DNA from: Streptomyces humi
Lineage (GTDB): Bacteria; Actinomycetota; Actinomycetes; Streptomycetales; Streptomycetaceae
Length of the DNA stretch: 64,000 bases
NCBI RefSeq assembly: GCF_001005085.2
Contig: NZ_LBMU02000075.1
Location: 43,536 to 107,535, forward strand
Direction: 5' to 3'
A program made the position numbers and the translations under genes. This document shows positions 18,030 through 30,770 of this stretch, piece after piece. The notes under the pieces were generated by a model. It searched no databases. It saw only the letters and a program-made list of their open reading frames with translations, and was not told the DNA's origin. Each line of letters starts with the position of its first letter. Positions within the stretch are counted from its first letter, which is position 1.

Positions 18030-19277
18030 ATGGAAAGCTTCTCGCTGATCCTCGCGATTGTGGTGGTCACCGCACTCGCGTTCGATTTCACGAACGGTTT
18101 CCACGACACCGCCAACGCGATGGCCACCACCATCTCGACCGGTGCACTCAAGCCCAAGATCGCGGTGGCCATGTCCGCCGCGCTCAATCTGGTGGGCGCC
18201 TTCCTCTCCGTGGAGGTCGCCAACACGATCTCCAAGGGGCTCGTCGACGAGAACGGCATCCGTCCCGAGGTCATCTTCGCCGCCCTGGTCGGCGCGATCC
18301 TCTGGAACCTGGTGACCTGGCTGGTGGGCCTGCCCTCCAGTTCCTCGCACGCCCTCATGGGCGGTCTGATCGGCGCCACCGTCGCCTCGGCCGGCTTCGG
18401 CGCGGTCCACGGCGACGTGCTCGTCACCAAGGTGCTGCTCCCGGCGGTGGCGGCCCCCGTCGTCGCGGGCCTCGCGGCGCTCCTCTCCACCCGCCTCTCC
18501 TACACGCTCTCGAAGAACGCCGAGGACGAGGCCACCCGCAAGGGCTACCGGGCCGGCCAGATCGCCTCCGCCGGACTGGTCTCGCTCGCGCACGGCACCA
18601 ACGACGCGCAGAAGACGATGGGCATCATCACCCTCGCGCTGATCGCCGGCGGCTCCATCGCCCCCGGCTCCAACCCTCCCACCTGGGTCATCCTCTCCGC
18701 CGGCCTCGCCATCGCGCTCGGCACGTACATCGGCGGCTGGCGGATCATCCGCACCATGGGCACGGGCCTGACCGACCTTCAGCCGCAGCAGGGCTTCGCC
18801 GCCCAGACCAGCGCGGCCACCGCCATCCTGGCCTCCTCCCACCTCGGCTTCTCCCTCTCCACCACGCACGTCGTCTCCGGCTCGGTGATGGGCGCCGGCC
18901 TGGGCCGCAAGGGCGGCAAGGTCCGCTGGTCCACCGCGACCCGCATGGTCGTCGCCTGGGTGCTCACCCTCCCGGCGGCCGCCCTGGTCGGCGCGCTCGC
19001 CGAGTCCGTGACGGACCTCGGCGACTGGGGCACGGCGGCCGTCGCCGTCTTCCTGGTGGCGGCGAGCGCCACGATCTGGAAGCTGTCCCGCCGCGAGGTC
19101 GTGGACAGCAGCAACGTCCTCGGCACCGAGGACGCCGGCGAACCGGCCGGAGTGGTGACCACGGCGATCGCCGCCGTGACCCCGCCGCCCGCGGGCCAGG
19201 TCACCGACGGCCTGACGGCCACCATCCCCGCCCCCGCCCCCGCCGCTCCCGCGACCGACCCGGCCGCCACCGTCTGA
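18030..19277 (+). CDS. pitH2: low-affinity inorganic phosphate transporter (Pit family)
   Basis: 415 residues from ATG 18030. A membrane protein of the PiT family with its two signature repeats, DFTNGFHDTANAMATTISTG near the N-terminus and SLAHGTNDAQKTMGIITLAL in the second half, each followed by several helices (ALMGGLIGATVASAG, THVVSGSVMGAGLG). Pit proteins carry metal-phosphate in symport with H+ or Na+. The C-terminal 70 residues are a Pro/Ala-rich cytoplasmic tail. The upstream PHO box and position beside the cobalamin cluster match S. coelicolor SCO1845 (pitH2). A small membrane gene follows after 19 bases. Confidence 0.93.
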   Translation: MESFSLILAIVVVTALAFDFTNGFHDTANAMATTISTGALKPKIAVAMSAALNLVGAFLSVEVANTISKGLVDENGIRPEVIFAALVGAILWNLVTWLVGLPSSSSHALMGGLIGATVASAGFGAVHGDVLVTKVLLPAVAAPVVAGLAALLSTRLSYTLSKNAEDEATRKGYRAGQIASAGLVSLAHGTNDAQKTMGIITLALIAGGSIAPGSNPPTWVILSAGLAIALGTYIGGWRIIRTMGTGLTDLQPQQGFAAQTSAATAILASSHLGFSLSTTHVVSGSVMGAGLGRKGGKVRWSTATRMVVAWVLTLPAAALVGALAESVTDLGDWGTAAVAVFLVAASATIWKLSRREVVDSSNVLGTEDAGEPAGVVTTAIAAVTPPPAGQVTDGLTATIPAPAPAAPATDPAATV

Positions 19278-19296
19278 CCCCGAGGAAGAACCCGAC

Positions 19297-19524
19297 ATGA
19301 ACATCGACTGGGCAGCCATCGGCTCCGTCTTCGGCGTCAGCCTCGTGGCCACCGTGGGCCTGGTGACCCTCTTCACCCTCGGCATCAAGGGCCTCTCGGC
19401 CCGCGAACGCGCCACCGCGCAGGGCAACTCCGCGGCCCTGGCCGTGACCGCCGCCTACCTCTCCTTCGCGGCCTGCGCGGCAGCCGTGGCCTACGGCATC
19501 CACCTGATCGTGGCGAAGGCCTGA
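19297..19524 (+). CDS. small membrane protein cotranscribed with pitH2
   Basis: 75 residues from ATG 19297, with GAGGAAG at about 19281. It has two membrane helices (about 7-30 and 46-70) and a short polar loop SARERATAQGNSA. Spacing of 19 bases after pitH2 and the terminator that follows it put both in one phosphate-controlled transcript. S. coelicolor has a similar small gene at this place (SCO1846), of unknown function. It could be a Pit accessory subunit; that is inference. Confidence 0.8.
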   Translation: MNIDWAAIGSVFGVSLVATVGLVTLFTLGIKGLSARERATAQGNSAALAVTAAYLSFAACAAAVAYGIHLIVAKA

Positions 19525-19564
19525 CCAGGACCGCACCACTCGGCGCAACGGCCCGACCGGGCCG

Positions 19565-19601
19565 GAAGGCTCCGCTCCGACCCGTTCGGCGCGGAGCCTT
19601 C
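19565..19601 (+). terminator. strong hairpin after the pitH2 operon
   Basis: gaaggctccgc (19565-19575) pairs perfectly with gcggagccttc (19591-19601) around a 15-base loop. It separates phosphate and cobalamin transcription. Confidence 0.78.
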
Positions 19602-19663
19602 GGCATGCCCCAGAAGCCCCTCTGAACCATCGATGTGGGCCTTCCCACACACTCCCCTCGCAG

Positions 19664-19680
19664 GTCAACGGCAAGTTGAC
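19664..19680. promoter_or_regulatory. palindrome upstream of the cobalamin riboswitch
   Basis: gtcaac-N5-gttgac lies in the region that should contain the cob promoter; gttgac could also serve as a -35. It is a candidate operator only. Confidence 0.3.
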
Positions 19681-19687
19681 GGGTCTT

Positions 19688-19815
19688 CCGGGGGCGTGGT
19701 GGACTGCCGGAGCCATGTACGGCGGCAAGAGAGGAAGCCGGTGTGAATCCGGCGCGGTCCCGCCACTGTCACCGGGGTAGCGATCCCCGGGAGCCAGGAA
19801 CTCTCACCGCCGGTC
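19688..19815 (+). promoter_or_regulatory. cobalamin (B12) riboswitch
   Basis: The conserved core is present in order: gaggaagccggtgtgaatcc at about 19731-19750, the loop sequence gcggtcccgccactgtc with GCCACTG at 19762-19768, and gggagccaggaactctc at about 19789-19805 (B12 box region). It precedes cobD by about 110 bases. Adenosylcobalamin binding is expected to switch off the cobD-cobI operon, probably at translation or by premature termination. Confidence 0.93.
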
Positions 19816-19859
19816 TCGTCGAACCAGGGCGTGGACACCCTGAGTGAGGACATATCGCC

Positions 19860-19919
19860 ATGCGCGGCTGCCGACCGAGGCGCAGTAACCGGTTCGTACC
19901 CGACCCCGCGGCCGGCTGA
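19860..19919 (+). CDS. possible 19-residue leader peptide between riboswitch and cobD
   Basis: ATG 19860 to TGA 19919 encodes MRGCRPRRSNRFVPDPAAG. A ribosome binding site candidate GTGAGGA lies at 19844-19850, nine bases away, while cobD itself has none. The stop is four bases before the cobD ATG at 19924, ideal for translational coupling. The peptide is basic and matches no family I know. Confidence 0.4.
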   Translation: MRGCRPRRSNRFVPDPAAG

Positions 19920-19923
19920 GCCG

Positions 19924-20883
19924 ATGGGTGCCGATCGCGTCTTCGCGTACGGCGCCGCCGCCGGCCTTCTCGGCGACCTGCTGCTCGGCGATCCGCGCCG
20001 GGGGCATCCGGTCGCCGTGTTCGGGCGGGCGGCCGGAGCCGTGGAGCGGGTGCTGTGGCGGGACCACCGCGGGTGGGGCGCCCTGCACACCGCCGTGTGC
20101 GCCGGTGGCGCCGTGACGCTGGGCGCCGTCGCCCAGCGGGTCGTACGACCGTCCGCCACCGCTTCCGTCGTACTCACCGCGGCCGCCACCTGGGCCGTCG
20201 TCGGGGGCACTTCGCTCTCCCGGGAGGCCCGTGTCATCGGGCGCGCCCTTCAGGCGGGTGACGTCGAGGCGGCCCGGGCGCGGCTGCCGCATCTGTGCGG
20301 GCGGGATCCGCAGGCCCTGGACGCCGACGGGATCGCGCGCGCGGTCGTGGAGTCCGTCGCCGAGAACACCAGTGACGCGGTGGTCGGCGCGCTGGTGTGG
20401 GGGGCCGTGGCCGGGGTGCCGGGGCTGCTCGGGTTCCGGGCCGTCAACACCCTGGACGCGATGGTCGGGCACAGGTCGGCCCGGTACCGGCGGTACGGGT
20501 GGGCCTCGGCACGGCTGGACGACGTGGCGGGCTGGCCGGGGGCACGGCTCACCGCCGTACTCGCCGCCGTGGCCGGCGATGACCCCAGCGGCGCGGTGCG
20601 GGCCTGGCGGGCCGACGCGGCGAGGCACCCCAGTCCCAACGCGGGGCCCGTGGAGGCGTCGTTCGCGGGGGCGTTGGGGGTGCGGCTCGGGGGGACGTTG
20701 TCGTACGGGGGGCGGGTCGAGCACCGGCCGGTGCTGAACGGGGAGGGGCGGACTGTGGAAGTCGGGGACATCGAACGGGCCGTGGGACTGTCCCGGCGGG
20801 TCGGGTGGCTGGCGCTCGGGGCGAGCGCGGCCGCGGCCCTGCTGCGGGGACGGGTCGTGAGGCGCCTGGGGGGTTCCGCGTGA
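19924..20883 (+). CDS. cobD: adenosylcobinamide-phosphate synthase CobD/CbiB
   Basis: 319 residues from ATG 19924. An integral membrane protein with N-terminal AAAGLLGDLLLGDPRRGHPVAVFGR and the core ARAVVESVAENTSDAVVGALVWGAVAGVPGLLGFRAVNTLDAMVGH, typical of CbiB. It attaches the aminopropanol arm to adenosylcobyric acid. It is the first gene under the riboswitch and overlaps cobQ by four bases (GTGA). An in-frame GTG at 19831 would add 31 residues not expected in the family, so I prefer ATG 19924, although no Shine-Dalgarno precedes it. Confidence 0.93.
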   Translation: MGADRVFAYGAAAGLLGDLLLGDPRRGHPVAVFGRAAGAVERVLWRDHRGWGALHTAVCAGGAVTLGAVAQRVVRPSATASVVLTAAATWAVVGGTSLSREARVIGRALQAGDVEAARARLPHLCGRDPQALDADGIARAVVESVAENTSDAVVGALVWGAVAGVPGLLGFRAVNTLDAMVGHRSARYRRYGWASARLDDVAGWPGARLTAVLAAVAGDDPSGAVRAWRADAARHPSPNAGPVEASFAGALGVRLGGTLSYGGRVEHRPVLNGEGRTVEVGDIERAVGLSRRVGWLALGASAAAALLRGRVVRRLGGSA

Positions 20884-22387
20884 ACGGCGGCGGGCTGCTG
20901 GTGGCCGGGACCACCTCCGACGCCGGGAAGAGCGTCGTCACCGCCGGAGTCTGCCGGTGGCTGGTGCGGCAGGGGGTGAAGGTCGCGCCGTTCAAGGCGC
21001 AGAACATGTCCCTCAACTCCTTCGTCACCCGCGAGGGCGCCGAGATCGGACGGGCGCAGGCCATGCAGGCGCAGGCCTGCCGGGTCGAGCCCACCGCGCT
21101 GATGAATCCCGTACTGCTCAAGCCCGGTGGCGAGCAGAGCAGTCAGGTCGTGCTGCTCGGCAAGCCGGTCGGTGAGCTGAGCGCCCGCGGGTATCACGGC
21201 GGCCGGCAGCAGCGGCTGCTCGGGACCGTGCTCGACTGTCTGGCCGAGTTGCGGGGCACGTATGACGCGGTGATCTGTGAGGGGGCCGGCAGTCCGGCGG
21301 AGATCAACCTGCGCCGGACCGACATCGTGAACATGGGGATCGCGCGCAACGCGCGGCTCCCCGTGCTGGTCGTGGGCGACATCGACCGCGGGGGCGTCTT
21401 CGCGTCGTTCTTCGGGACCGTCGCGCTGCTCTCGCCGGAGGACCAGGCACTCGTCGCCGGGTTCCTGGTCAACAAGTTCCGGGGGGACGTGAGCCTGCTG
21501 GAGCCCGGCCTCGACATGCTGCACGGGCTCACCGGGCGGCGGACGTACGGAGTGCTGCCCTTCCGGCACGGCCTCGGCATCGACGAGGAGGACGGGCTCC
21601 GGGTCTCCCTGCGCGGGACCGTGCGGGAGTCGAACACCGCGCCGCCCGTCGGCGAGGACGTCCTCCGGGTCGCCGTCTGCGCCATCCCCCTGATGTCCAA
21701 CTTCACGGACGTGGACGCGCTGGCCGCCGAACCGGGCGTCGTGGTGCGGTTCGTGGACCGGCCGGAGGAACTGGCCGACGCGGATCTGGTCGTCGTCCCG
21801 GGGACCCGCGGGACGGTCCGGGCCCTGGAGTGGCTGCGGGAGCGGGGCCTCGCGGACGCGCTGCTGCGCCGGGCCGCCGAACAGCGGCCCGTCCTCGGCA
21901 TCTGCGGTGGCTTCCAGATCCTCGGTCAGCACATCGAGGACGAGGTCGAGAGCCGGCGGGGGCGCGTCGAGGGTCTCGGGGTGCTGCCCCTAAGGGTCCG
22001 GTTCGCCCCCGAGAAGATCCTTGCCCGGCCGGAAGGGGTGGCACTCGGCGAACGGGTCGCGGGGTACGAGATCCACCACGGGGTCGCCGAAGTGACCGGC
22101 GGCACGCCCTTCCTGGACGGCTGCCGGGTCGGGCAGACCTGGGGCACCCACTGGCACGGCTCCCTGGAGTCGGACGGCTTCCGCCGGGCCTTCCTGCGCG
22201 AGGTGGCGGCCGCCGCGGGACGCCGGTTCGTGCCGGCCCCCGACACCTCGTTCGCCGCGCTGCGCGAGGAGCAGCTCGACCGGCTCGGCGACCTGATCGA
22301 ACAGCACGCGGACACGGACGCGCTCTGGCGGCTCATCGAGTCGGGCGCGCCGCAAGGACTGCCTTTCATTCCACCGGGAGCGCCCGC

Positions 22388-22391
<4 letters not shown>
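20880..22391 (+). CDS. cobQ: cobyric acid synthase CobQ
   Basis: 503 residues from GTG 20880. The N-terminal domain begins GGGLLVAGTTSDAGKS with the dethiobiotin-synthetase-like P-loop, then FKAQNMSLNSFVT and GRAQAMQAQA. The C-terminal class I glutamine amidotransferase domain has the nucleophile Cys in VLGICGGFQILG and His in GTHWHGSLE. It amidates adenosylcobyrinic acid a,c-diamide at four side chains using glutamine and ATP. It overlaps both neighbours by four bases. Confidence 0.95.
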
Positions 22392-26049
<3,658 letters not shown>

Positions 26050-26053
<4 letters not shown>

Positions 26054-28044
26054 GTACCCCGTTCCCGTTCACGGCCGTCGTCGGCCAGGACGACCTGCGG
26101 CTGGCACTGCTGCTGAACGCCGTCTCCCCGGCGGTCGGCGGGGTGCTGGTGCGCGGCGAGAAGGGCACCGCGAAGAGCACCGCCGTACGTGCCCTGTCGG
26201 CGCTGCTGCCGGCCGTGGACGTCGTCGCCGGCTGCCGTTTCTCCTGTGATCCGGCCGCGCCCGACCCGGCCTGCCCGGACGGCCCGCACAACCCGCCCGG
26301 CGCCTTCGAGTCCCGTCCGGCGCGCATGGTCGAGCTGCCGGTGGGTGCGTCCGAGGACCGGCTGGTGGGCGCGCTGGACATCGAGCGGGCGCTCGCCGAG
26401 GGCGTGAAGGCCTTCGAGCCGGGTCTGCTGGCCGACGCGCACCGCGGGATCCTCTACGTCGACGAGGTCAACCTCCTCCACGACCACCTGGTCGACCTGC
26501 TGCTGGACGCGGCGGCGATGGGCGCGTCGTACGTGGAGCGCGAGGGTGTCTCGGTGCGGCACGCGGCCAGGTTCCTGCTGGTCGGCACCATGAACCCCGA
26601 AGAGGGCGAACTGCGGCCGCAGTTGCTCGACCGGTTCGGGCTGACGGTGGAGGTGGCCGCGTCGCGCGAGCCCGACCAGCGGGTGGAGGTGGTACGGCGG
26701 CGGCTCGCCTACGACGACGACCCGGCCGGTTTCACGGCGCGTTGGGCCGACGAGGAGGCGGCTGTCCGGCAACGGATCGTGGCGGCACGGGAGTTGCTGC
26801 CGTCGGTGCGGCTGGGCGACGGGGCGCTGCGGCAGATCGCGGCGACCTGCGCGGCCTTCGAGGTGGACGGCATGCGCGCCGACATCGTGATGGCGCGGAC
26901 CGCCACCGCGCTCGCCGCGTGGGCCGGGCGGACCGTCGTACTGGCCGAGGACGTACGGCAGGCCGCGCTGCTCGCGCTGCCGCACCGCAGGCGCCGCAAC
27001 CCCTTCGACGCGCCGGGCCTCGACGAGGACCGGCTGGACCAGACCCTGGAGGAGTTCTCCGGGGAGGACGAGAGCGACGACGACCCGGACCCGGACGGCC
27101 CCGGTGGCGGTGGCGGCCGGCCGGCGCCCGAGGACGGCGGCCCCCAGGGCGGCGACAGCGGCGCGCGGCCCGAGGCGGCCGAGGACGGCGAGCCGCAGGC
27201 CGCCGGCGCGGGCGAGCAGTCTCCCGTACGGGCCGCCGAGCCCTTCCGCACCAAGGTGCTGAGCGTGCCCGGGATCGGTGAGGGGGCCGCCGGGCGGCGG
27301 TCCCGGGCGCGGACCGAGCACGGGCGGACCACGGGTGCGCGCCGGCCTCGGGGTGCCCTGACCAAGCTGCACCTGGCGGCGACCGTGCAGGCCGCCGCCC
27401 CGCACCAGCGGGCCCGCGGCCGGTCCGGTCCTGGGCTCGTGATCCGGCGGGACGACCTGCGGCAGGCGGCCCGGGAGGGCCGTGAGGGCAACCTCGTGCT
27501 GTTCGTGGTCGACGCGTCCGGGTCGATGGCGGCCCGGCAGCGGATGAGTGCCGTGAAGGGGGCCGTGCTGTCGCTGCTCCTCGACGCCTACCAGCGGCGC
27601 GACAAGGTGGGGCTGGTGACGTTCCGCGGCTCGTCGGCCGAGGTGGCGCTGCCGCCGACCTCGTCGGTGGACGCGGCGGCGGCCCGGCTGGAGTCGCTGC
27701 CGACGGGCGGGCGTACCCCGCTCGCGGCCGGGCTGCTCAAGGCGCACGACGTGCTGCGGGTGGAGCGGTTGCGGGACCCGGCGCGGCGGGCGCTGGTGGT
27801 CGTGGTGACGGACGGGCGGGCCACCGGTGGTCCGGAGCCGGTCGCGCTCGCCGGGCGGGCGGCCCGGCTGTTCGCGGCCGAGGGGGTCGCCTCGGTGGTC
27901 GTGGACTGCGAGTCGGGGCCGGTGCGGCTGGGACTCGCCGGGCAGCTCGCCGGTGAGCTGGGCGGTACCGCGGTGACGCTGGACGAGCTGCGGGCGGACT
28001 CGATCGCCGGACTGGTGAAGGACGTACAGAGGAGGGCCGCGTAA
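26050..28044 (+). CDS. cobaltochelatase AAA+/vWA subunit (ChlI-ChlD type fusion)
   Basis: 664 residues from GTG 26050 (GTGA overlap with cobN). The N-terminal AAA+ domain (about 1-330) has Walker A GEKGTAKST, Walker B ILYVDEVNLL and sensor GTMNPEEGELRPQLLDRF. A long acidic Gly/Pro/Asp linker (about 345-400) follows. The C-terminal vWA domain has MIDAS motif VVDASGSMAARQRM and VTFRGSSAEVALPPT. It replaces separate CobS and CobT as ATPase partner of CobN, as in other actinobacteria where it is labelled magnesium chelatase. Stop and next start overlap (TAATG). Confidence 0.93.
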
Positions 28045-28643
28045 TGCCGCAGGGACAGCCGAGCGTCGTACCGGACGACGGACTGACGACCCGTCAGCGC
28101 CGGAACCGGCCGCTGGTCGTGGTGCACACGGGCGTCGGCAAGGGCAAGTCCACCGCCGCGTTCGGGCTCGCGCTGCGGGCCTGGAACCAGGGGTGGCCGA
28201 TCGGGGTGTTCCAGTTCGTCAAGTCGGCGAAGTGGAAGGTCGGCGAGGAGAACGCGCTGCGGGTGCTGGGCGCCTCCGGCGAGGGCGGGACCGTCGACTG
28301 GCACAAGATGGGCGAGGGGTGGTCCTGGGTCCAGCGCGACGCGCAGATGGACAACGAGGAGAAGGCCCGGGAGGGCTGGGAGCAGGTCAAGCGGGATCTG
28401 GCGGCCGAGACGTACCGGCTGTACGTGCTGGACGAGTTCGCGTACCCGATGCACTGGGGGTGGGTGGACACCGACGAGGTGGTCGAGGTGCTGCGGAACC
28501 GGCCCGGGACCCAGCATGTCGTGATCACGGGGCGGAACGCGCCGGAGAGGCTGGTCGGCTTCGCCGATCTCGTCACCGACATGTCCAAGGTCAAGCACCC
28601 GATGGACGCGGGGCAGAAGGGGCAGAGGGGCATCGAGTGGTGA
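28044..28643 (+). CDS. cobO: cob(I)yrinic acid a,c-diamide adenosyltransferase CobO
   Basis: 199 residues from ATG 28044. P-loop HTGVGKGKSTAAFGLALRA near residue 30, FQFVKSAKWKVGEENALR, and LYVLDEFAYPMHWGWVD (Walker B region), all typical of CobO/CobA-type (BtuR) enzymes. It transfers the adenosyl group from ATP to reduced cobalt. It overlaps the chelatase gene by one base and cobB by four. Confidence 0.95.
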   Translation: MPQGQPSVVPDDGLTTRQRRNRPLVVVHTGVGKGKSTAAFGLALRAWNQGWPIGVFQFVKSAKWKVGEENALRVLGASGEGGTVDWHKMGEGWSWVQRDAQMDNEEKAREGWEQVKRDLAAETYRLYVLDEFAYPMHWGWVDTDEVVEVLRNRPGTQHVVITGRNAPERLVGFADLVTDMSKVKHPMDAGQKGQRGIEW

Positions 28644-30028
28644 TGTCCTCGTCCGTGCCCCGGCTGGTCGTCGCCGCGCCTTCCTCGGGCAGCGGCAAGA
28701 CCACCGTCGCCACGGGGCTGATGGCCGCGTTCGCCGGGCGGGGGCTCGCCGTGTCCCCGCACAAGGTCGGACCGGACTACATCGACCCCGGGTACCACGC
28801 GCTCGCGACCGGGCGGGTGGGGCGGAACCTCGACGCGTACCTGTGCGGTCCTGAGCTGGTCGGCCCGCTGTTCGCGCACGGTGCGCGCGGCTGCGACCTG
28901 GCCGTGGTCGAGGGTGTGATGGGGCTGTACGACGGGGCCGCGGGGGAAGGGGAGCTGGCGTCCACGGCGCAGGTGGCGAAGCTGCTGCGGGCGCCGGTGG
29001 TGCTGGTCGTGGACGCGTCGTCGCAGTCCCGGTCGGTGGCGGCGCTGGTGCACGGGTTCGCGTCGTGGGATCCGGAGGTGCGGGTCGGGGGCGTGATCCT
29101 GAACAAGGTGGCGTCGGACCGGCACGAGGCGCTGCTGCGGGAGGCGTTGGAGGCTTCCGGGGTGCCGGTGTTCGGGGTGCTGCGGCGGACGGCCCAGGTG
29201 CAGACGCCGTCGCGGCATCTGGGGCTGGTGCCGGTCGCCGAGCGGCGGGGGGACGCGGTCGAGGCGGTGGCGGCGATGGCCGCGCAGGTCTCCGACGGCT
29301 GTGACCTGGGGGCGCTGATGGAGCTGGCGCGGGGGGCCGGGGCGCTGCCGGGCGCGGCGTGGGACGCTGCTGGGGTTCTGGCGTCGCCCACCCATGACCG
29401 CCCGTCTCGGTCGGTCGAGAAGTCACCGCCCGTCGTCGCGGTCGCCGGCGGTGAGGCCTTCACCTTCTCCTATGCCGAGCACACCGAGCTGCTCACCGCC
29501 GCCGGGGCCGAGGCCGTCGTCTTCGATCCGTTGCGCGACGGGCAACTGCCCGACGGAACCCGCGGGTTGATCATCGGTGGCGGTTTCCCCGAGGTGTACG
29601 CCGCCGAGTTGTCCGCGAACGAGCCGCTGCGGAAGGCCGTCGCCGCCCTCGCGGAGCGCGGTGCTCCCGTCGCCGCCGAGTGTGCCGGGCTGCTCTATCT
29701 CTGCCGTGAGCTCGACGGGCTGCCGATGTGCGGCGTGCTGGACGCGGGCGCGCGGATGTCGGAGCGGCTGACTCTCGGCTATCGGGACGCCGTCGCCGTC
29801 GGGGACAGTGTGCTGGCCGTCGCCGGTACCCGCATGCGCGGGCACGAGTTCCACCGGACCGTGGTCGAGCCGGGGGCCGGTGCGGCGCCCGCCTGGGGCG
29901 TGCGGACGCCCCGGCCGCGGGTCGAGGGTTTTGTACAGCGGGGTGTGCACGCGAGTTATCTGCACACGCACTGGGCGGCCGAGCCCGGTGTGGCCCGAAG
30001 GTTCGTGGAGAGGTGCCGGACGTCATGA
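28640..30028 (+). CDS. cobB: cobyrinic acid a,c-diamide synthase CobB
   Basis: 462 residues from GTG 28640 (VMSSSVPRLVV); ATG at 28643 is one codon later and equally possible. N-terminal P-loop APSSGSGKTTVATGLMAAF and HKVGPDYIDPGYH. The C-terminal amidotransferase domain has IGGGFPEVYAAELSAN, the nucleophile in AAECAGLLYLCRELDG and His residues in GVHASYLHTHWA. It amidates the a and c side chains of (hydrogeno)byrinic acid before cobalt chelation by CobN in the aerobic pathway. Confidence 0.94.
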   Translation: MMSSSVPRLVVAAPSSGSGKTTVATGLMAAFAGRGLAVSPHKVGPDYIDPGYHALATGRVGRNLDAYLCGPELVGPLFAHGARGCDLAVVEGVMGLYDGAAGEGELASTAQVAKLLRAPVVLVVDASSQSRSVAALVHGFASWDPEVRVGGVILNKVASDRHEALLREALEASGVPVFGVLRRTAQVQTPSRHLGLVPVAERRGDAVEAVAAMAAQVSDGCDLGALMELARGAGALPGAAWDAAGVLASPTHDRPSRSVEKSPPVVAVAGGEAFTFSYAEHTELLTAAGAEAVVFDPLRDGQLPDGTRGLIIGGGFPEVYAAELSANEPLRKAVAALAERGAPVAAECAGLLYLCRELDGLPMCGVLDAGARMSERLTLGYRDAVAVGDSVLAVAGTRMRGHEFHRTVVEPGAGAAPAWGVRTPRPRVEGFVQRGVHASYLHTHWAAEPGVARRFVERCRTS

Positions 30029-30759
30029 GCAGCAGCAGGTTGACCGGTGTCGGCGTGGGGCCCGGCGACCCCGAGCTGGTGACCGTGAAGGGTGTCAACG
30101 CCCTGCGCGCCGCCGATGTGGTGGTGGTGCCGGTCATGGACAGCGGGGAGCGCGGGCGCGCCGAGGCGACCGTGCTGCACTACGTCGGCCGGGAGAAGGT
30201 CGTACGGGTCGTGTTCGCGCTGAACGAGCGCAGTGACCGGGGGCGGCGGGAGGCCGCCTGGGACGCGGCGGGCGCGAAGGTGGCCGAGCTGCTGCGCGCG
30301 CACGGGTCGGTCGCGTTCGCCACCATCGGCGACCCGAATGTCTATTCGACGTTCACGTATCTCGCGCAGACCATCGCCGGTCTGGTGCCCGGTGTCGTCG
30401 TGGAGACCGTGCCCGGGATCACCGCCATGCAGGATCTCGCCGCCCGTTCCGGTGCCGTGCTCACCGAGGGCACCGAGCCGCTGACGCTCGTGCCGGTGAC
30501 GGCGGGCACCGAGGTGCTGAAGGACGCGCTGAGCGGGCCGGGGACGGTGGTGGCGTACAAGTTCGGGCGGCAGGCCGGTGAGGTGGTGGCGGCGCTGCGG
30601 GAGACCGGGCGGGTCGAGGACGCGGTGTGGGGGTCGGCGCTGGGGCTGGACGAGGAGTCCATCCGGCCGGCCGCGGAGCTCGACGGCTCGCCGCTGCCGT
30701 ACCTCTCCACGCTCATCGCGCCGCCGCGCCGGGACGCCGGCAGAGGCGGGAAGCTGTGA
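30025..30759 (+). CDS. cobI: precorrin-2 C20-methyltransferase CobI
   Basis: 244 residues from ATG 30025 (ATGA overlap with cobB). Tetrapyrrole methylase fold: SAM-binding VGVGPGDPELVTVKGVNALR, middle AFATIGDPNVYSTFTYLAQ and ETVPGITAMQDLAAR. It methylates C20 early in corrin ring formation. It is the last gene of the riboswitch-led operon; its stop is 11 bases from the stop of the convergent ZIP transporter. Confidence 0.92.
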   Translation: MSSSRLTGVGVGPGDPELVTVKGVNALRAADVVVVPVMDSGERGRAEATVLHYVGREKVVRVVFALNERSDRGRREAAWDAAGAKVAELLRAHGSVAFATIGDPNVYSTFTYLAQTIAGLVPGVVVETVPGITAMQDLAARSGAVLTEGTEPLTLVPVTAGTEVLKDALSGPGTVVAYKFGRQAGEVVAALRETGRVEDAVWGSALGLDEESIRPAAELDGSPLPYLSTLIAPPRRDAGRGGKL

Positions 30760-30770
30760 GCACCGGGGCG

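Noticed and set aside
15568..18048. 826-codon plus-strand frame opposite the hydrolase and aldolase genes
   Set aside because: It spans two well supported minus-strand genes and a promoter region, and its composition is that of an antisense shadow.
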